From: Terriglobales bacterium
Lineage (GTDB): Bacteria > Acidobacteriota > Terriglobia > Terriglobales > Acidobacteriaceae
Assembly (NCBI GenBank): GCA_035561515.1
Contig: DATMXP010000021.1
Location: forward strand, 29,551-93,550
Direction of reading: 5' to 3'
DNA: 64,000 bases
Of the stretch, positions 53,124 to 61,899 are shown in pieces (position 1 is the stretch's first letter; the number at the start of each line of letters is the position of its first letter). Position numbers and translations under genes: made by a program. The notes beneath the pieces are model-generated. The model was not told the DNA's origin. It ran no database searches and saw only the letters and a list, made by a program, of their open reading frames with translations.

Positions 53124-55511
53124 TCACGCCCTCGCCACCTTGCCGGCAGTCGCCAACCCAAGCACGTAAGCCGCCCCTCCGCACAGCAGCGTCACGCCGA
53201 GGCCGAACTGGATCGCGATCGTCATCGCCAGCACCGATCCCAGTACGCTCGACGCGGCATTCATCGCCCACGCCCACTCGATCAGGTTATCGTCATGCCG
53301 AGATTGCCCCAGCATCCTAAGCCCGCTCGGAAACGGCATTCCCATTGCGAATCCCAGGGGAATAATCAGCAGGGCCGCGATCGTTACCTTCACTCCCTGT
53401 GGCAACCCAATCAGTTCATGCAGGATCGGCGACAGCATGAAGTAATACAGCGCCAGGATCGCAATCACGATCCCAAACGCCATCTTCACCTTTCCCGGAT
53501 CGGCGAAGATCCGCCGCGACATCATGCTCCCCGCCCCGCTCGACAGCAGCATCAGGAACACCACCACCGTCATCGCATAGATCGGATGTCCCAGGAACAG
53601 CACCAGTCGCTGGATCAGCGTAATTTCCACCGCGATGTATCCCAACCCGATCGCGACAAAATAGATCAGGGGCAACCACCTCGCCCCCGCTTTCGACCGC
53701 GGCGTAAACAGCAGCGGAATAATCAGGAACGCCAGCACCGCCAGTGCCGAAATCAGCACCAGCATCAGCAGCACCGCCACTCCCATGTTCACTTTCCAGT
53801 CGATCCCCTGTTCCGTCCCGGCGCCGAGAACTTGGCTGGGCTTCAGCGTGAAGAAGAAGAACGGCGCGTCGTCATACACCGGAGTCACATTGAACGAGTA
53901 ATTCGCCGCAAACCTCTCCGGGCTGCCTATCTGTATCAGGTCGCGGAAAGCTTTCGCTTGCTCGATATTCGGCACCTTGTCGCCGTAAGGAAGATACAGT
54001 CCAAACAGCTTAGGCTGACTTGCCATGTGCTGTTCGACTCTCGCCTGCTCTTCCGGCGTGAACGGCGTCTTCTTCGCCAGCACCGTCACCGGACGTCCAT
54101 CTTGGTTCAACTCGCCTTCCAGCACGATGATAAAGTGCTTCCGCAAGTCGCCCCCACCCAGCGCCTTCATCGCCTGGCTCACCACTCGCAGCGCCTCTCG
54201 CGGACGCGCGAACTCCCACCGCGTAATCGCGATGTACCCATCTGGCTTCAGGTGATCGAAGTACTCCCGGAACGCCTCCACCGTATACAGGTTGTTCTCG
54301 CTCAACGCGAACGCGCCCGCTGCCGTTGACGCCCACGTATCCACCAGCGTCATCTGGATGACGTCGAACTTCTGCTTCGAACTCCGAATCCACGACCTGC
54401 CGTCGCTCACATTGATATGCACGTTCGGACGCAGGTACAGCCCATACGACCAGTCCTTGTACTTATCGCGCATGATCGTGTCGGCGATGATCGGGTTGAT
54501 CTCGATTCCGGTCACGCTCGGGCTTCCATTCGCCACCGCCCTGAGCACGTCCACTCCGCCACCCGGCCCGATGATCGCGTACTCGCCCTTCGGCCTCAGG
54601 ACGTTCGTCACCGACGGAGCCGCCGACATCAGGTTCTTCTGATAAGCGCTCCCCTCCCATGGCTCCTTGGGGTCCTGCGCCATGATGTATGTAGACGCAT
54701 CCGCGTCGATTACGATCACCTTCGCGCCACCCTGGTTATCTACTTCCACGCGCGAGATCGCGTTCCACTTCGCGAACTCCACCCAGGATTTGTCGCGGAT
54801 CTTCCCCTTCGCATAAACGATATCGATGAGTCGGCCGTTGTAGTTAGCTGCAATTAGCGCAACGAAACCTGCAACTACCACCAGGGCAATCGTCCGTCGC
54901 TTCTTCGCCGTTGCCCATACCAGCGCACTCACCTCCATCACAAAGCCGGCGAATAGCACCGTATTCGGTCCACCCACCACGTTCAGCAGCGGCACGATCC
55001 CGATGCACGCAAATGCTCCTCCCACCAGGTCGGCCGCGTAGAGATGCGAAATGTGGAACGACTCGCGCGCGAACAGCACGGAAAAGAACAGACCGGTAAA
55101 AAAGAACGGCAGCGCCGAAACCAGGTAGATGATCGTCAACAGCAGGAAGTTCTCTCGCGTCAGGCTCAGCGATACCGGAACGTGCAGGTCCACTTCCAGC
55201 ACCACCAGCATCAACGCCGCATTCAGCACACAGACGAAATACCCGATTCCCCCGGTGCTCCAGCGTGCAATCCTCTGCTTCCACACATACGCGAATACGC
55301 CGCCCGCTCCCAAACCCAGCAGCGCGATGGAAATGGCAAGGAATGCGAAGTGATAGAACAGCACCACTGAAAACAACCGCGTCAAGGAAAGTTCCAGCAG
55401 CAGGCTGGCGAAGCTCATTGCGAGCACGCCGATCATGTACCGCCGGTTTGAGATAGATGCCCCTTGTGCCTCGCCCATCTTGGGCGAAGCCACGGGACTC
55501 GCTATTTCCAT
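53124..55511 (-). CDS. Membrane protein with central spermidine-synthase-like domain
   Basis: The 795-residue protein has an N-terminal membrane domain (about residues 25-205), a soluble Rossmann domain (about 290-540) with YAIIGPGGGVDVLRAV, VTGIEINPII and DGRSWIRSS like spermidine synthases, and a C-terminal membrane domain from about 590. Membrane-fused spermidine-synthase homologues are widespread but functionally undefined. The glycine-rich SAM motif is present, but I cannot confirm the polyamine-site residues. It follows acpS by 5 bp in one operon. Confidence 0.88.
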   Translation of the reverse strand: MEIASPVASPKMGEAQGASISNRRYMIGVLAMSFASLLLELSLTRLFSVVLFYHFAFLAISIALLGLGAGGVFAYVWKQRIARWSTGGIGYFVCVLNAALMLVVLEVDLHVPVSLSLTRENFLLLTIIYLVSALPFFFTGLFFSVLFARESFHISHLYAADLVGGAFACIGIVPLLNVVGGPNTVLFAGFVMEVSALVWATAKKRRTIALVVVAGFVALIAANYNGRLIDIVYAKGKIRDKSWVEFAKWNAISRVEVDNQGGAKVIVIDADASTYIMAQDPKEPWEGSAYQKNLMSAAPSVTNVLRPKGEYAIIGPGGGVDVLRAVANGSPSVTGIEINPIIADTIMRDKYKDWSYGLYLRPNVHINVSDGRSWIRSSKQKFDVIQMTLVDTWASTAAGAFALSENNLYTVEAFREYFDHLKPDGYIAITRWEFARPREALRVVSQAMKALGGGDLRKHFIIVLEGELNQDGRPVTVLAKKTPFTPEEQARVEQHMASQPKLFGLYLPYGDKVPNIEQAKAFRDLIQIGSPERFAANYSFNVTPVYDDAPFFFFTLKPSQVLGAGTEQGIDWKVNMGVAVLLMLVLISALAVLAFLIIPLLFTPRSKAGARWLPLIYFVAIGLGYIAVEITLIQRLVLFLGHPIYAMTVVVFLMLLSSGAGSMMSRRIFADPGKVKMAFGIVIAILALYYFMLSPILHELIGLPQGVKVTIAALLIIPLGFAMGMPFPSGLRMLGQSRHDDNLIEWAWAMNAASSVLGSVLAMTIAIQFGLGVTLLCGGAAYVLGLATAGKVARA

Positions 55512-55516
55512 CGGGA

Positions 55517-55894
55517 TTAGTCCTCCAGGATCACGTATGCGATGGCGAGGTGTTCCGTATGAGACAGTGAAAGATGCGCTCTCTTCATCCCCAGTTTCTG
55601 CGCGAACTGGGCGGCGACGCCGTGGAAGGAAATCGTCGGGCGGCCGCCGGGCAACCGTGTCACCTCAACTTCTCGCCATGAGATGCCCATTCGCAGGCCC
55701 GTGCCGAGCGCCTTCAGCGCCGCTTCCTTCGCCGCAAACCTCGCCGCATATCGTTCCGTCTTGTTGTGCTTGGAATGGCAGTATTGAATTTCGGCGTCGG
55801 TAAACACCCGTTTTAGGAAACGGTCGCCAAATCGCTCGATAGCCGCCGCTACACGCTCGACCTCGGCTATATCAACGCCGGTGCCAACTATCAT
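55517..55894 (-). CDS. acpS: Holo-[acyl-carrier-protein] synthase
   Basis: The 125-residue phosphopantetheinyl transferase has IVGTGVDIAEVERV with D8 and RYAARFAAKEAALKAL with E57, the two magnesium ligands, plus LSLSHTEHLAIAYV at the C terminus. It attaches 4'-phosphopantetheine to the acyl carrier protein for fatty acid synthesis. The length is normal. It is upstream of the spermidine-synthase-like gene. Confidence 0.95.
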   Translation of the reverse strand: MIVGTGVDIAEVERVAAAIERFGDRFLKRVFTDAEIQYCHSKHNKTERYAARFAAKEAALKALGTGLRMGISWREVEVTRLPGGRPTISFHGVAAQFAQKLGMKRAHLSLSHTEHLAIAYVILED

Positions 55895-55966
55895 GACTCG
55901 GCTAAGGTAACACAGGGATAAGTGGAATGGCCGTGAAGCCGGGCCGAACGATTTCGAAACAAGTTA

Positions 55967-56036
55967 GCCCAGGACTTCGTCCTGGGCCACGCAAACACCA
56001 CAAGTATGTCCCTTACGCGTGCGCAGCACGCGGGAC
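55967..56036. repeat. Two adjacent palindromes (REP-like)
   Basis: GCCCAGGAC-TTC-GTCCTGGGC (55967-55987) is followed by a nested hairpin 56008-56036 with GTCCC/GGGAC outside and GCGTGC-GCA-GCACGC inside. They lie between the acpS start and the PPOX stop. They could be the PPOX terminator plus a repetitive extragenic palindrome. Confidence 0.6.
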
Positions 56037-56037
56037 T

Positions 56038-56418
56038 TCACACCGTAATCGCAATCCCCGCCCTCTTGTGCCCACGTAGCTTTGCCGCCCAGTTGAAGAT
56101 GCGCTTCAGAAAATACTTCTGGTCCAGCAGTTTGTTACCCTTTGCGAACTCCGGATCTCCCGGTTCGAGCACCCGCGCAGTCCCTTCCACCCACGTGCCG
56201 AATACATTTCCGCGCACATCGCATGGTGCGACCCGTACTCGCGGATTGTTCCTCGCCCGCTTCACCTTCCACGCGTGTGCCATCGTGTACGTGTAAATGG
56301 TCCCTTCGGGCGAAATCTCGAACCATACTGGCGTCTTAATGCCTTCACCGTTTCTTTTGAACGTCTCCAGGTTCAGATACTTCTGCCCGCGAAACTGCGC
56401 CAGTTTCCCCTCGTCCAT
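56038..56418 (-). CDS. PPOX-class (pyridoxamine 5'-phosphate oxidase-like) flavin/F420-type protein
   Basis: The 126-residue protein has the split-barrel fold marks KYLNLETFKRNG, TPVWFEISPEGTIYTYT, and VRVAPCDVRGNVFGTWVEGTARV. It resembles the small PPOX-class proteins that bind F420 or FMN. Substrate unknown. The ATG at 56418 shares one base with the stop of the YvlD-like gene (TAATG), so the two are coupled; the long open frame back to 56784 is a shadow of that gene. Confidence 0.82.
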   Translation of the reverse strand: MDEGKLAQFRGQKYLNLETFKRNGEGIKTPVWFEISPEGTIYTYTMAHAWKVKRARNNPRVRVAPCDVRGNVFGTWVEGTARVLEPGDPEFAKGNKLLDQKYFLKRIFNWAAKLRGHKRAGIAITV

Positions 56419-56768
56419 TAATCTTCTTCCTTCTTCGGCATCAGCCACCGGAATAGCATATTGATGAGCGCCAGAACAATCGCCCCCAGGAACGCCGGCC
56501 AGAATCCATAGATGGTGAAGCCCGGCACGAACGCTGCCGCCAGTTTCAGCACGATCGCGTTTACCACGAACCAGAATATCCCGAGCGTGAATACCGTCAG
56601 CGGAAACGTCACCACCTTCAGGAACAGGCCGATGGTCGCGTTGAACAGTCCGATCACCACCGCAGCCAGCAACGCCGGAAATATGCCGCTCACCTCGAAT
56701 CCCGGCACGACGTACGTCACGATCAGCAACGCAATCGCACTCAAAATCCAGTTCACTAACATCCGCAT
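56418..56768 (-). CDS. Phage-holin-4 family (YvlD-like) membrane protein
   Basis: The 116-residue protein has four hydrophobic helices separated by short Pro/Gly turns (VVPGFEVSG, FPLTVFTLG, FVPGFTIYG) and a charged tail KKEED, the typical YvlD/holin-4 pattern. Despite the name such proteins are chromosomal and of unknown function, often linked to envelope stress. It is coupled to the PPOX gene. Confidence 0.88.
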   Translation of the reverse strand: MRMLVNWILSAIALLIVTYVVPGFEVSGIFPALLAAVVIGLFNATIGLFLKVVTFPLTVFTLGIFWFVVNAIVLKLAAAFVPGFTIYGFWPAFLGAIVLALINMLFRWLMPKKEED

Positions 56769-56785
56769 AGCTTGCTCCCCTCAAA

Positions 56786-56809
56786 ACAAAAAGGCCGCTC
56801 GTGGCGGCC
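56786..56809 (-). terminator. Intrinsic terminator of the carboxypeptidase-like gene
   Basis: GGCCGC / GCGGCC form a stem with a five-base loop, followed on the minus strand by TTTTTGTTTT, just after the gene at 56834. Confidence 0.78.
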
Positions 56810-56833
56810 CTTGTCGCTAGATCTTTTTACCCG

Positions 56834-57175
56834 TCATTTGGAATTCACCTTCAGGTTGATCGTCGCCGACGCGCGCGAGTCGAACGAGCTTAGCGTCTTC
56901 GTGTCGCTCTTGGCGCCCTGGAACTCAGCGTAAACCTGGTAATCGACGTTGGGAGACAGCGAGGTAAACCGGTAATTTCCGCTGTTGTCGGAGATGAAGC
57001 TCCGAATCGCCAGCGTCTTCGTGTTCTTCAGGTAAACCACGGCGCCCTTAATCGGCGACTCGCTCCCATTTACGACCTGACCTTGGAGCGAACGGGTGTT
57101 CTGTGCCATCGCTGGCAACGACACCACCAGCAGCAACATACACGCGGCACACAAAGCGATCAGTTTCCTGGTCAC
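56834..57175 (-). CDS. Secreted carboxypeptidase-regulatory-like domain protein
   Basis: The 113-residue protein has a signal peptide (MTRKLIALCAACMLLLVVSLPAMA) and a single beta-sandwich of the carboxypeptidase-regulatory-like/CNA-B type: LQGQVVNGSESPIKGAVVYL, DNSGNYRFTSLSPNVDYQVYA and ATINLKVNSK. Such domains are common in Acidobacteria exported proteins. No catalytic motif is seen. It lies 29 bp downstream of a similar gene, so they form a pair. Confidence 0.85.
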   Translation of the reverse strand: MTRKLIALCAACMLLLVVSLPAMAQNTRSLQGQVVNGSESPIKGAVVYLKNTKTLAIRSFISDNSGNYRFTSLSPNVDYQVYAEFQGAKSDTKTLSSFDSRASATINLKVNSK

Positions 57176-57204
57176 GGGCCCTCCTTGATTTCGGGTACTC
57201 GGTC

Positions 57205-57573
57205 CTACTCTGTTAGATGCAGGCCGATATCCACCCGCTCCTCATTTTCAATACTGACGGTAGTTTCAGGTTTTTTCCAGTCTTTTGCGCCTTTTGGGGG
57301 TTTTACGTCTGCCCAGACTACGTAATCCGCCTTACCTGCCGGGACCCTTTGGGCGAATTCGCCCCGATGGTCCGACATCAACTCCCATTTAGCCTTTTTC
57401 TGGTCGGCCCGGCGGATCTTCACCTTAACCCCGTACGCTGGTCGCCCATTTGCACCCCATACCGTGCCAAAGATAAGGGCGTACGGCGCAATCTTCTTCT
57501 TTTTTTCGGTCTGTTGTTGGCCTAGGGCTGGAAAAGTGGAAGCAAGAATCATCGCCAACAGCGATCCACACAC
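57205..57573 (-). CDS. Secreted protein with carboxypeptidase-regulatory-like fold
   Basis: The 122-residue frame starts with GTG and has a hydrophobic leader (LLAMILASTFPALG). IFGTVWGANGRPAYGVKVKI and SDHRGEFAQRVPAGKADYVVWA show the same beta-sandwich outline as its downstream neighbour, with a more basic surface. It is probably exported. The exact start is uncertain because no strong Shine-Dalgarno sequence is visible. Confidence 0.75.
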   Translation of the reverse strand: MCGSLLAMILASTFPALGQQQTEKKKKIAPYALIFGTVWGANGRPAYGVKVKIRRADQKKAKWELMSDHRGEFAQRVPAGKADYVVWADVKPPKGAKDWKKPETTVSIENEERVDIGLHLTE

Positions 57574-57646
57574 GAGAGCCCGTAACTTCGCAGGCCGGCT
57601 TCTGCCGGCGCGAACGCCACTAGGGCCCGACCGCGATTGCTTTCGA

Positions 57647-57847
57647 TCAGTAATCGCTGTCGTCCTCGTCTTCTTCTTCCTCGTCTTCGTCCTCTTCGTA
57701 GTCCTCTTCTACCTTGCTCAGTTCGAGTGGCTCCGTTGTTACCACTTCGAAGTCAGAGCCACATTCGGTGCAGGATACGATCTCACCCTCATCTACTTCA
57801 TCTGCATCGATATCGATGTCGCTCTCGCATTCAGGACAGACAACCAT
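57647..57847 (-). CDS. LysW-like acidic zinc-ribbon protein
   Basis: The 66-residue protein has a zinc ribbon with C4, C7, C26 and C29 (CPECESDIDIDADEV, SCTECGSDFEVV, then PLELSKVEEDYEE), as in LysW/ArgW amino-group carrier proteins. LysW ends in EDWGE, whose last glutamate carries the substrate; here the C terminus is a run of about twenty Glu/Asp ending DSDY. No lysine or arginine synthesis genes are nearby. It may be a paralogue with another role, for example a metal or protein-binding adapter. AAAGGAGAAAGG precedes the ATG. Confidence 0.78.
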   Translation of the reverse strand: MVVCPECESDIDIDADEVDEGEIVSCTECGSDFEVVTTEPLELSKVEEDYEEDEDEEEEDEDDSDY

Positions 57848-58095
57848 GAAACCTTTCTCCTTTGGGTTTTTGCCACCCGCAATATTTTTAGTGATGTTGA
57901 CGGCTGGGCGTCAAAGAAAATGTTTGTTCCAAAAGTAACTTTTTGCAAGGGCAAGCTGTTGAAGTTCGCTTGTGATGTACGGATCACTCCCGATGGTTGC
58001 CCATGCACCGGAACGCTCTTCCCTGCATCCAATGATGCGGAAAGTTTCTATTCGCTGCTTTTTCAAATAGCATAATCGGAGAACGGAGCAAAAAG

Positions 58096-59013
58096 TTGGC
58101 TTACCGAACATACGGCGGAGGCGGGAGCAGGTATTACGGCACAGGTGGTGCCCGTGGCGGCGGCGGTGGTGGAGGCATCACCCTGAATTTCCCGCCCTTC
58201 TACGGCGCGGTGAAGATGTTGATTCTCATCAACGTAGCCGTCTACTTCGGACTGCTCCTGATCGGCCTTGTAGCTCCGACGTTCGAAGCCGCAATAAGCG
58301 ATATCGGCGCACTCGTTCCACGCATGGTTCTTCACGGAGCCGTGTGGCAGGTCGTCACTTACGCCTTCCTCCATGGTGGTTTGTGGCACATTCTCGGCAA
58401 CATGCTTCAGCTATGGTTCTTCGGTTCCACCATTGAAGGCAGCTGGGGAAAGAAGCAGTTTTACGAGTTCTACTTCTTTTGTGTGATCGGCGCCGCGATC
58501 ACCACCATCGTCGTCTCGTATACCGGTATGTTTGGCGTGATGCCGTCCACCCCAACGATCGGAGCCTCAGGCGGTGTCTTCGGCGTCCTCGTAGCTTTTG
58601 CCATTCTTTTTGGAGACCAGCAGGTCTACCTTTTCCCGTTCCCCGTTTCACTGAAGGCAAAGTATCTCGTCGCCATCCTCATTCTGATCAACCTCGCCGG
58701 GGCCCTCGGGGCTATGCGCGGAGCCCGTGGCGAACTCGTCGCCTACGCCGCTCACATCGGCGGCGCCCTCTTCGGCTGGATGTACTTGAAATTTCTGCCG
58801 CGCAAAGGACTTGGCTTCGCCACATCCGAGAGCTACTACGGATTGCGCAACTCTTATTACAAGTGGAAACGGCGTCGCGCCGCGAAGAAATTCGAAGTCT
58901 ACATGCGCAAACACGACCGCGCCGACTACTTCGACCAGTACGGAAATTTCAAAGCCCCGGAAGAACCGAAGGACAAGGATAACGGCGAAAGCCGGGGTGG
59001 ATGGGTCAACTAG
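58096..59013 (+). CDS. Rhomboid family intramembrane serine protease
   Basis: The 305-residue protein has a Gly-rich N terminus, six membrane helices and the rhomboid active site: WHILGNMLQL with N102, IGASGGVFGVL with S158, and AYAAHIGGALFGW with H220. It cleaves membrane helices of unknown substrates. The C-terminal 70 residues are basic and soluble. The start is TTG with GGAG upstream; it lies close after an acidic zinc-ribbon gene on the other strand. Confidence 0.92.
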   Translation: MAYRTYGGGGSRYYGTGGARGGGGGGGITLNFPPFYGAVKMLILINVAVYFGLLLIGLVAPTFEAAISDIGALVPRMVLHGAVWQVVTYAFLHGGLWHILGNMLQLWFFGSTIEGSWGKKQFYEFYFFCVIGAAITTIVVSYTGMFGVMPSTPTIGASGGVFGVLVAFAILFGDQQVYLFPFPVSLKAKYLVAILILINLAGALGAMRGARGELVAYAAHIGGALFGWMYLKFLPRKGLGFATSESYYGLRNSYYKWKRRRAAKKFEVYMRKHDRADYFDQYGNFKAPEEPKDKDNGESRGGWVN

Positions 59014-59309
59014 CGAAACTCGATCTCGTGTAGCTCCTCGTACACCGTCTCCACGTCCGCCATTTCGCCCAGGCGGTGCCAGAATCGATGTACGTCAGGA
59101 TCTTCCGCGGCCTCTCGCCGTGCATCATCCGAGTTCCAGTACCGGAAGTTCAGCAGTCTTCCCGGATCCCTGGCGTCGTGGAACAGCTTGTCGTGGCTGT
59201 ATCCCTTCCGCTCCAGCATTGCGTAGAACTCCGTCAGGAGTGCGATAACGTCGGATTGCCGTTGATCAAACGGCCGAATCACGGCGATGGCGAAGATTCG
59301 ATCTTGCAT
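59010..59309 (-). CDS. Small ferredoxin-like protein (antibiotic-biosynthesis-monooxygenase-like)
   Basis: The 99-residue protein has the pattern of a dimeric alpha-beta barrel (IFAIAVIRPFDQRQSDVIALLTEF, then LNFRYWNSDDARREAAEDPDVHRFW), like ABM domain proteins. No cofactor motif can be assigned. Its stop overlaps the rhomboid stop by four bases (CTAG), convergent. Confidence 0.72.
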   Translation of the reverse strand: MQDRIFAIAVIRPFDQRQSDVIALLTEFYAMLERKGYSHDKLFHDARDPGRLLNFRYWNSDDARREAAEDPDVHRFWHRLGEMADVETVYEELHEIEFR

Positions 59310-59379
59310 GCTATTCCTACCGCCTTACGTGTGGCGATCCACACCGAATTACACCGGTCTACGCACGACAGACATCAAC

Positions 59380-60903
59380 TCAGGGTTTTTGCCGTACCGT
59401 TTTCACCTTCGCCGGTCTACGCTCTTCTGGTTCGGTGTTTCCGGAGATGTTATCAGTACCGACGGTGTGAAGTCGCATTAAATTCGTCGACCCCGTCGAG
59501 CCTAACGTACCCGAGATAACACCCATCACGTCGCCCATTTTTATCACTCCACGGGCCAGCAACTCTGCCTCGGCCCCGCGCACCATGTCTTCCGCCGTCG
59601 GCGCAATGTCGCACTGGATGGGTATTACTCCCCACAAAAGATTCAATGTGTTGGTGATCCGGTGTTCGTGGGCGAACGCGTACGTCGGACACTTCGGCCG
59701 GTACTTCGACACTAGGCGAGCCGTATTGCCCGTCTGTGTGAACACGGCGATTGCCTTCATATCCAGTTCCTGAGCTGCGTGCGCCACAGACTCGCAGATT
59801 GTCTCCGAGATCGACAACGGCTTTCGGTCGCTCCGCCGCCGTGTCGGGATCTCTTTCATGTGCGCCTCGGTTTCCACGATGATGCGCGCCATCATGCTCG
59901 CCGCTTCCACCGGATGCTTCCCGCTCGCCGTCTCTCCCGAAAGCATTACCGCGTCTGTGCCGTCGAAGATCGCGTTCGCCACGTCGCTCGCTTCCGCTCG
60001 CGTCGGACGCGGATTCTCAATCATCGACTCCAGCATCTGCGTCGCGGTAATCACCGGCTTTCGCCAATCCAAAGCGCGCTTGATCACATGCTTCTGGATG
60101 ATGGGTACCTGCTCCGGCGGGACCTCCACGCCGAGGTCGCCTCGCGCGACCATTACGCCGTCGGTCACCTCGAAGATCGACTCTAAATTCTCGATTGCCT
60201 GTGGCTTTTCCAGCTTTGAGATGACGGGAACTTTTCCACCCAGCGAACGGATATAGCGCTTCGTGATCAGGACGTCCTCGGCCGTGCGCACGAACGACAT
60301 CGCAATCAGGTCGATCCCGTGCTTCAGCCCGAACTCGATATCGGCTTTGTCCTTGTCGGTAATCGACGGCAGACTCACCGGCGTTCCCGGTAAATTGATG
60401 CCCTTGTGCTCACCAATGAGTCCGCCATTGATGACCTCGCACTCCACATCCTCGCCGTGAACCGAAATCACGCGGAGTTCGATCAGTCCGTCTGCCAGTA
60501 GAATCCGCGCTCCCGGCTCGACATCTTTGGCAATCGGGAACGTCGTCGAGAGCATCGATGCTGTACCGAGCACATTCTTGCCTGTAAGCGTCAGCCGCTC
60601 TCCGGCCTTCAGGGCAACTGGCGTGCGGTCACGCAACTTGCCGGTGCGCATCTTCGGGCCTTGCAGGTCCTGGAGCAGGCAGATGATACGGTCTTCCTGC
60701 TCGGCCACGCGGCGGACCAACTGAATCATGCGCGCGTGGTCTTCGTGCGTGCCGTGCGAGAAGTTCAGCCGCGCCACATCCATTCCGGCGCGCATAAGTT
60801 CGCGGATCGTGTGTTCCGTGTTACTCGAGGGGCCGAGCGTACACACCATCTTGGCGCGTCGCGAAGAGTATCCGGCAACGGATTGGAAACTAGTCGTGCT
60901 CAT
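59380..60903 (-). CDS. pyk: Pyruvate kinase
   Basis: The 507-residue glycolytic enzyme makes pyruvate and ATP from phosphoenolpyruvate. It shows AKMVCTLGPSSNTEH, RLNFSHGTHEDH, LQDLQGPKMRTG, the catalytic lysine in PVISKLEKPQAIENL, MVARGDLGVEVPPEQVP, ATQMLESMIENPRPTRAEASD and SGETASGKHPVEA. The C-terminal domain is present (IAVFTQTGNTARLVSKYRP). It starts 50 bp downstream of the YihY-like gene. Confidence 0.97.
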   Translation of the reverse strand: MSTTSFQSVAGYSSRRAKMVCTLGPSSNTEHTIRELMRAGMDVARLNFSHGTHEDHARMIQLVRRVAEQEDRIICLLQDLQGPKMRTGKLRDRTPVALKAGERLTLTGKNVLGTASMLSTTFPIAKDVEPGARILLADGLIELRVISVHGEDVECEVINGGLIGEHKGINLPGTPVSLPSITDKDKADIEFGLKHGIDLIAMSFVRTAEDVLITKRYIRSLGGKVPVISKLEKPQAIENLESIFEVTDGVMVARGDLGVEVPPEQVPIIQKHVIKRALDWRKPVITATQMLESMIENPRPTRAEASDVANAIFDGTDAVMLSGETASGKHPVEAASMMARIIVETEAHMKEIPTRRRSDRKPLSISETICESVAHAAQELDMKAIAVFTQTGNTARLVSKYRPKCPTYAFAHEHRITNTLNLLWGVIPIQCDIAPTAEDMVRGAEAELLARGVIKMGDVMGVISGTLGSTGSTNLMRLHTVGTDNISGNTEPEERRPAKVKTVRQKP

Positions 60904-60953
60904 GAAGGAAATGCGATTGTAACGAACCAGCCCGTCCCGGGAAAACGCCGATT

Positions 60954-61847
60954 TCAGCGTGCCCGCTTCTTGCGCGGAGTTACAGGAATAATGGTGGTTT
61001 CACCGGTGGCAAAAGCACGTGGATAAAGGACGGCATTGAACTCCGCGCCGAGCAGTACGATCACCGAAATGATGTAAAGCCACACGAGCAGCACGATGGC
61101 CGCTGCCAGTGATCCGTAGAAGAGGCTGTACTGGGCGAAGTGGCGGACGTAGTAGCCGAAGCCGGCGGTGGCCGGGAACCACAAGCCTGTCGCCAGAACT
61201 GCTCCGGCGATCACGCTGTGCCATCGCTGCGTCCGCGGAACGGCGTGGTGGTAGATGAGAGCCATCACCGAAATTCCGGTAAGGATCGCGATGATCCATC
61301 GCAGGATGGTCCAGAGGAGGATGATGTAGGGCTCGACCATGTGGCCGAGTTCGTAGGCCATGCGGTCGGCGAACTGCTGCTCGATCTCGTTTCCGAAGGC
61401 GACGAGCATAGTGGCGAAGCTCAATGGGATTCCGGCCATCACCACCAGTCCGAAGGCGATGAAGCGTTCCTTGATCAATCCCCAGGTGTTCGGCAGTTTG
61501 TACGCCAGGCGGAAGTAGAGCATCCACGAGGTCATCACGCCGGACGCCGTCCAGAGAGTGATCAGGGAGGCGAGGATCATCACGCGGAATGGACGCGCCT
61601 GGGTGATGTCGAAGTACTGGCGGACGGCGAGTGCGATTCCGGGCGGAAGCAGGCGTCCGAGATCGCGGGCGAGTTCATCGGCGAACGCGCGCGTGCTGTC
61701 GTACATCACCATCAGCGAAGTGGCGAGCATGAGGGCGGGGAAGAAGGTGAGGATGGAAGAGAAAGCTGAGCCCTTGGCGTGTCCCAGAGCGTCGTTTTGG
61801 AACGCGCGCCACGCCGCGAGTTTGAGAATTCGGAGAAAGCGTCTCAT
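60954..61847 (-). CDS. YihY/virulence factor BrkB family membrane protein
   Basis: The 297-residue protein has six membrane helices and family marks AFSSILTFFPALMLATSL, ASGVMTSWMLYFRLAY and LWFPATAGFGYYVRHFAQYSLFYGSLAAAIVLLVWLYI (read here as two pieces, GFGYYVRHF and YGSLAAAIVLLVWLYI). YihY proteins are of uncertain function despite an early RNase BN label. It precedes pyk. Confidence 0.92.
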   Translation of the reverse strand: MRRFLRILKLAAWRAFQNDALGHAKGSAFSSILTFFPALMLATSLMVMYDSTRAFADELARDLGRLLPPGIALAVRQYFDITQARPFRVMILASLITLWTASGVMTSWMLYFRLAYKLPNTWGLIKERFIAFGLVVMAGIPLSFATMLVAFGNEIEQQFADRMAYELGHMVEPYIILLWTILRWIIAILTGISVMALIYHHAVPRTQRWHSVIAGAVLATGLWFPATAGFGYYVRHFAQYSLFYGSLAAAIVLLVWLYIISVIVLLGAEFNAVLYPRAFATGETTIIPVTPRKKRAR

Positions 61848-61899
61848 TCTCTTCGGGGTAGCTTACAGAATTGCGGTGACGAGTGGCTAGTAGATAGTG

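Noticed and set aside
53295..54329. Plus-strand open frame of 344 codons
   Set aside because: It is antisense to the spermidine-synthase-like gene and has an abnormal His/Arg/Gln-rich composition.
56419..56784. Long N-terminal extension of the PPOX gene
   Set aside because: It is the out-of-frame shadow of the YvlD-like gene; the TAATG junction gives the true start at 56418.
57920..58075. Possible 51-residue ORF with three cysteines upstream of the rhomboid gene
   Set aside because: No Shine-Dalgarno sequence, an unusual composition and overlap with the presumed rhomboid promoter make it unlikely.
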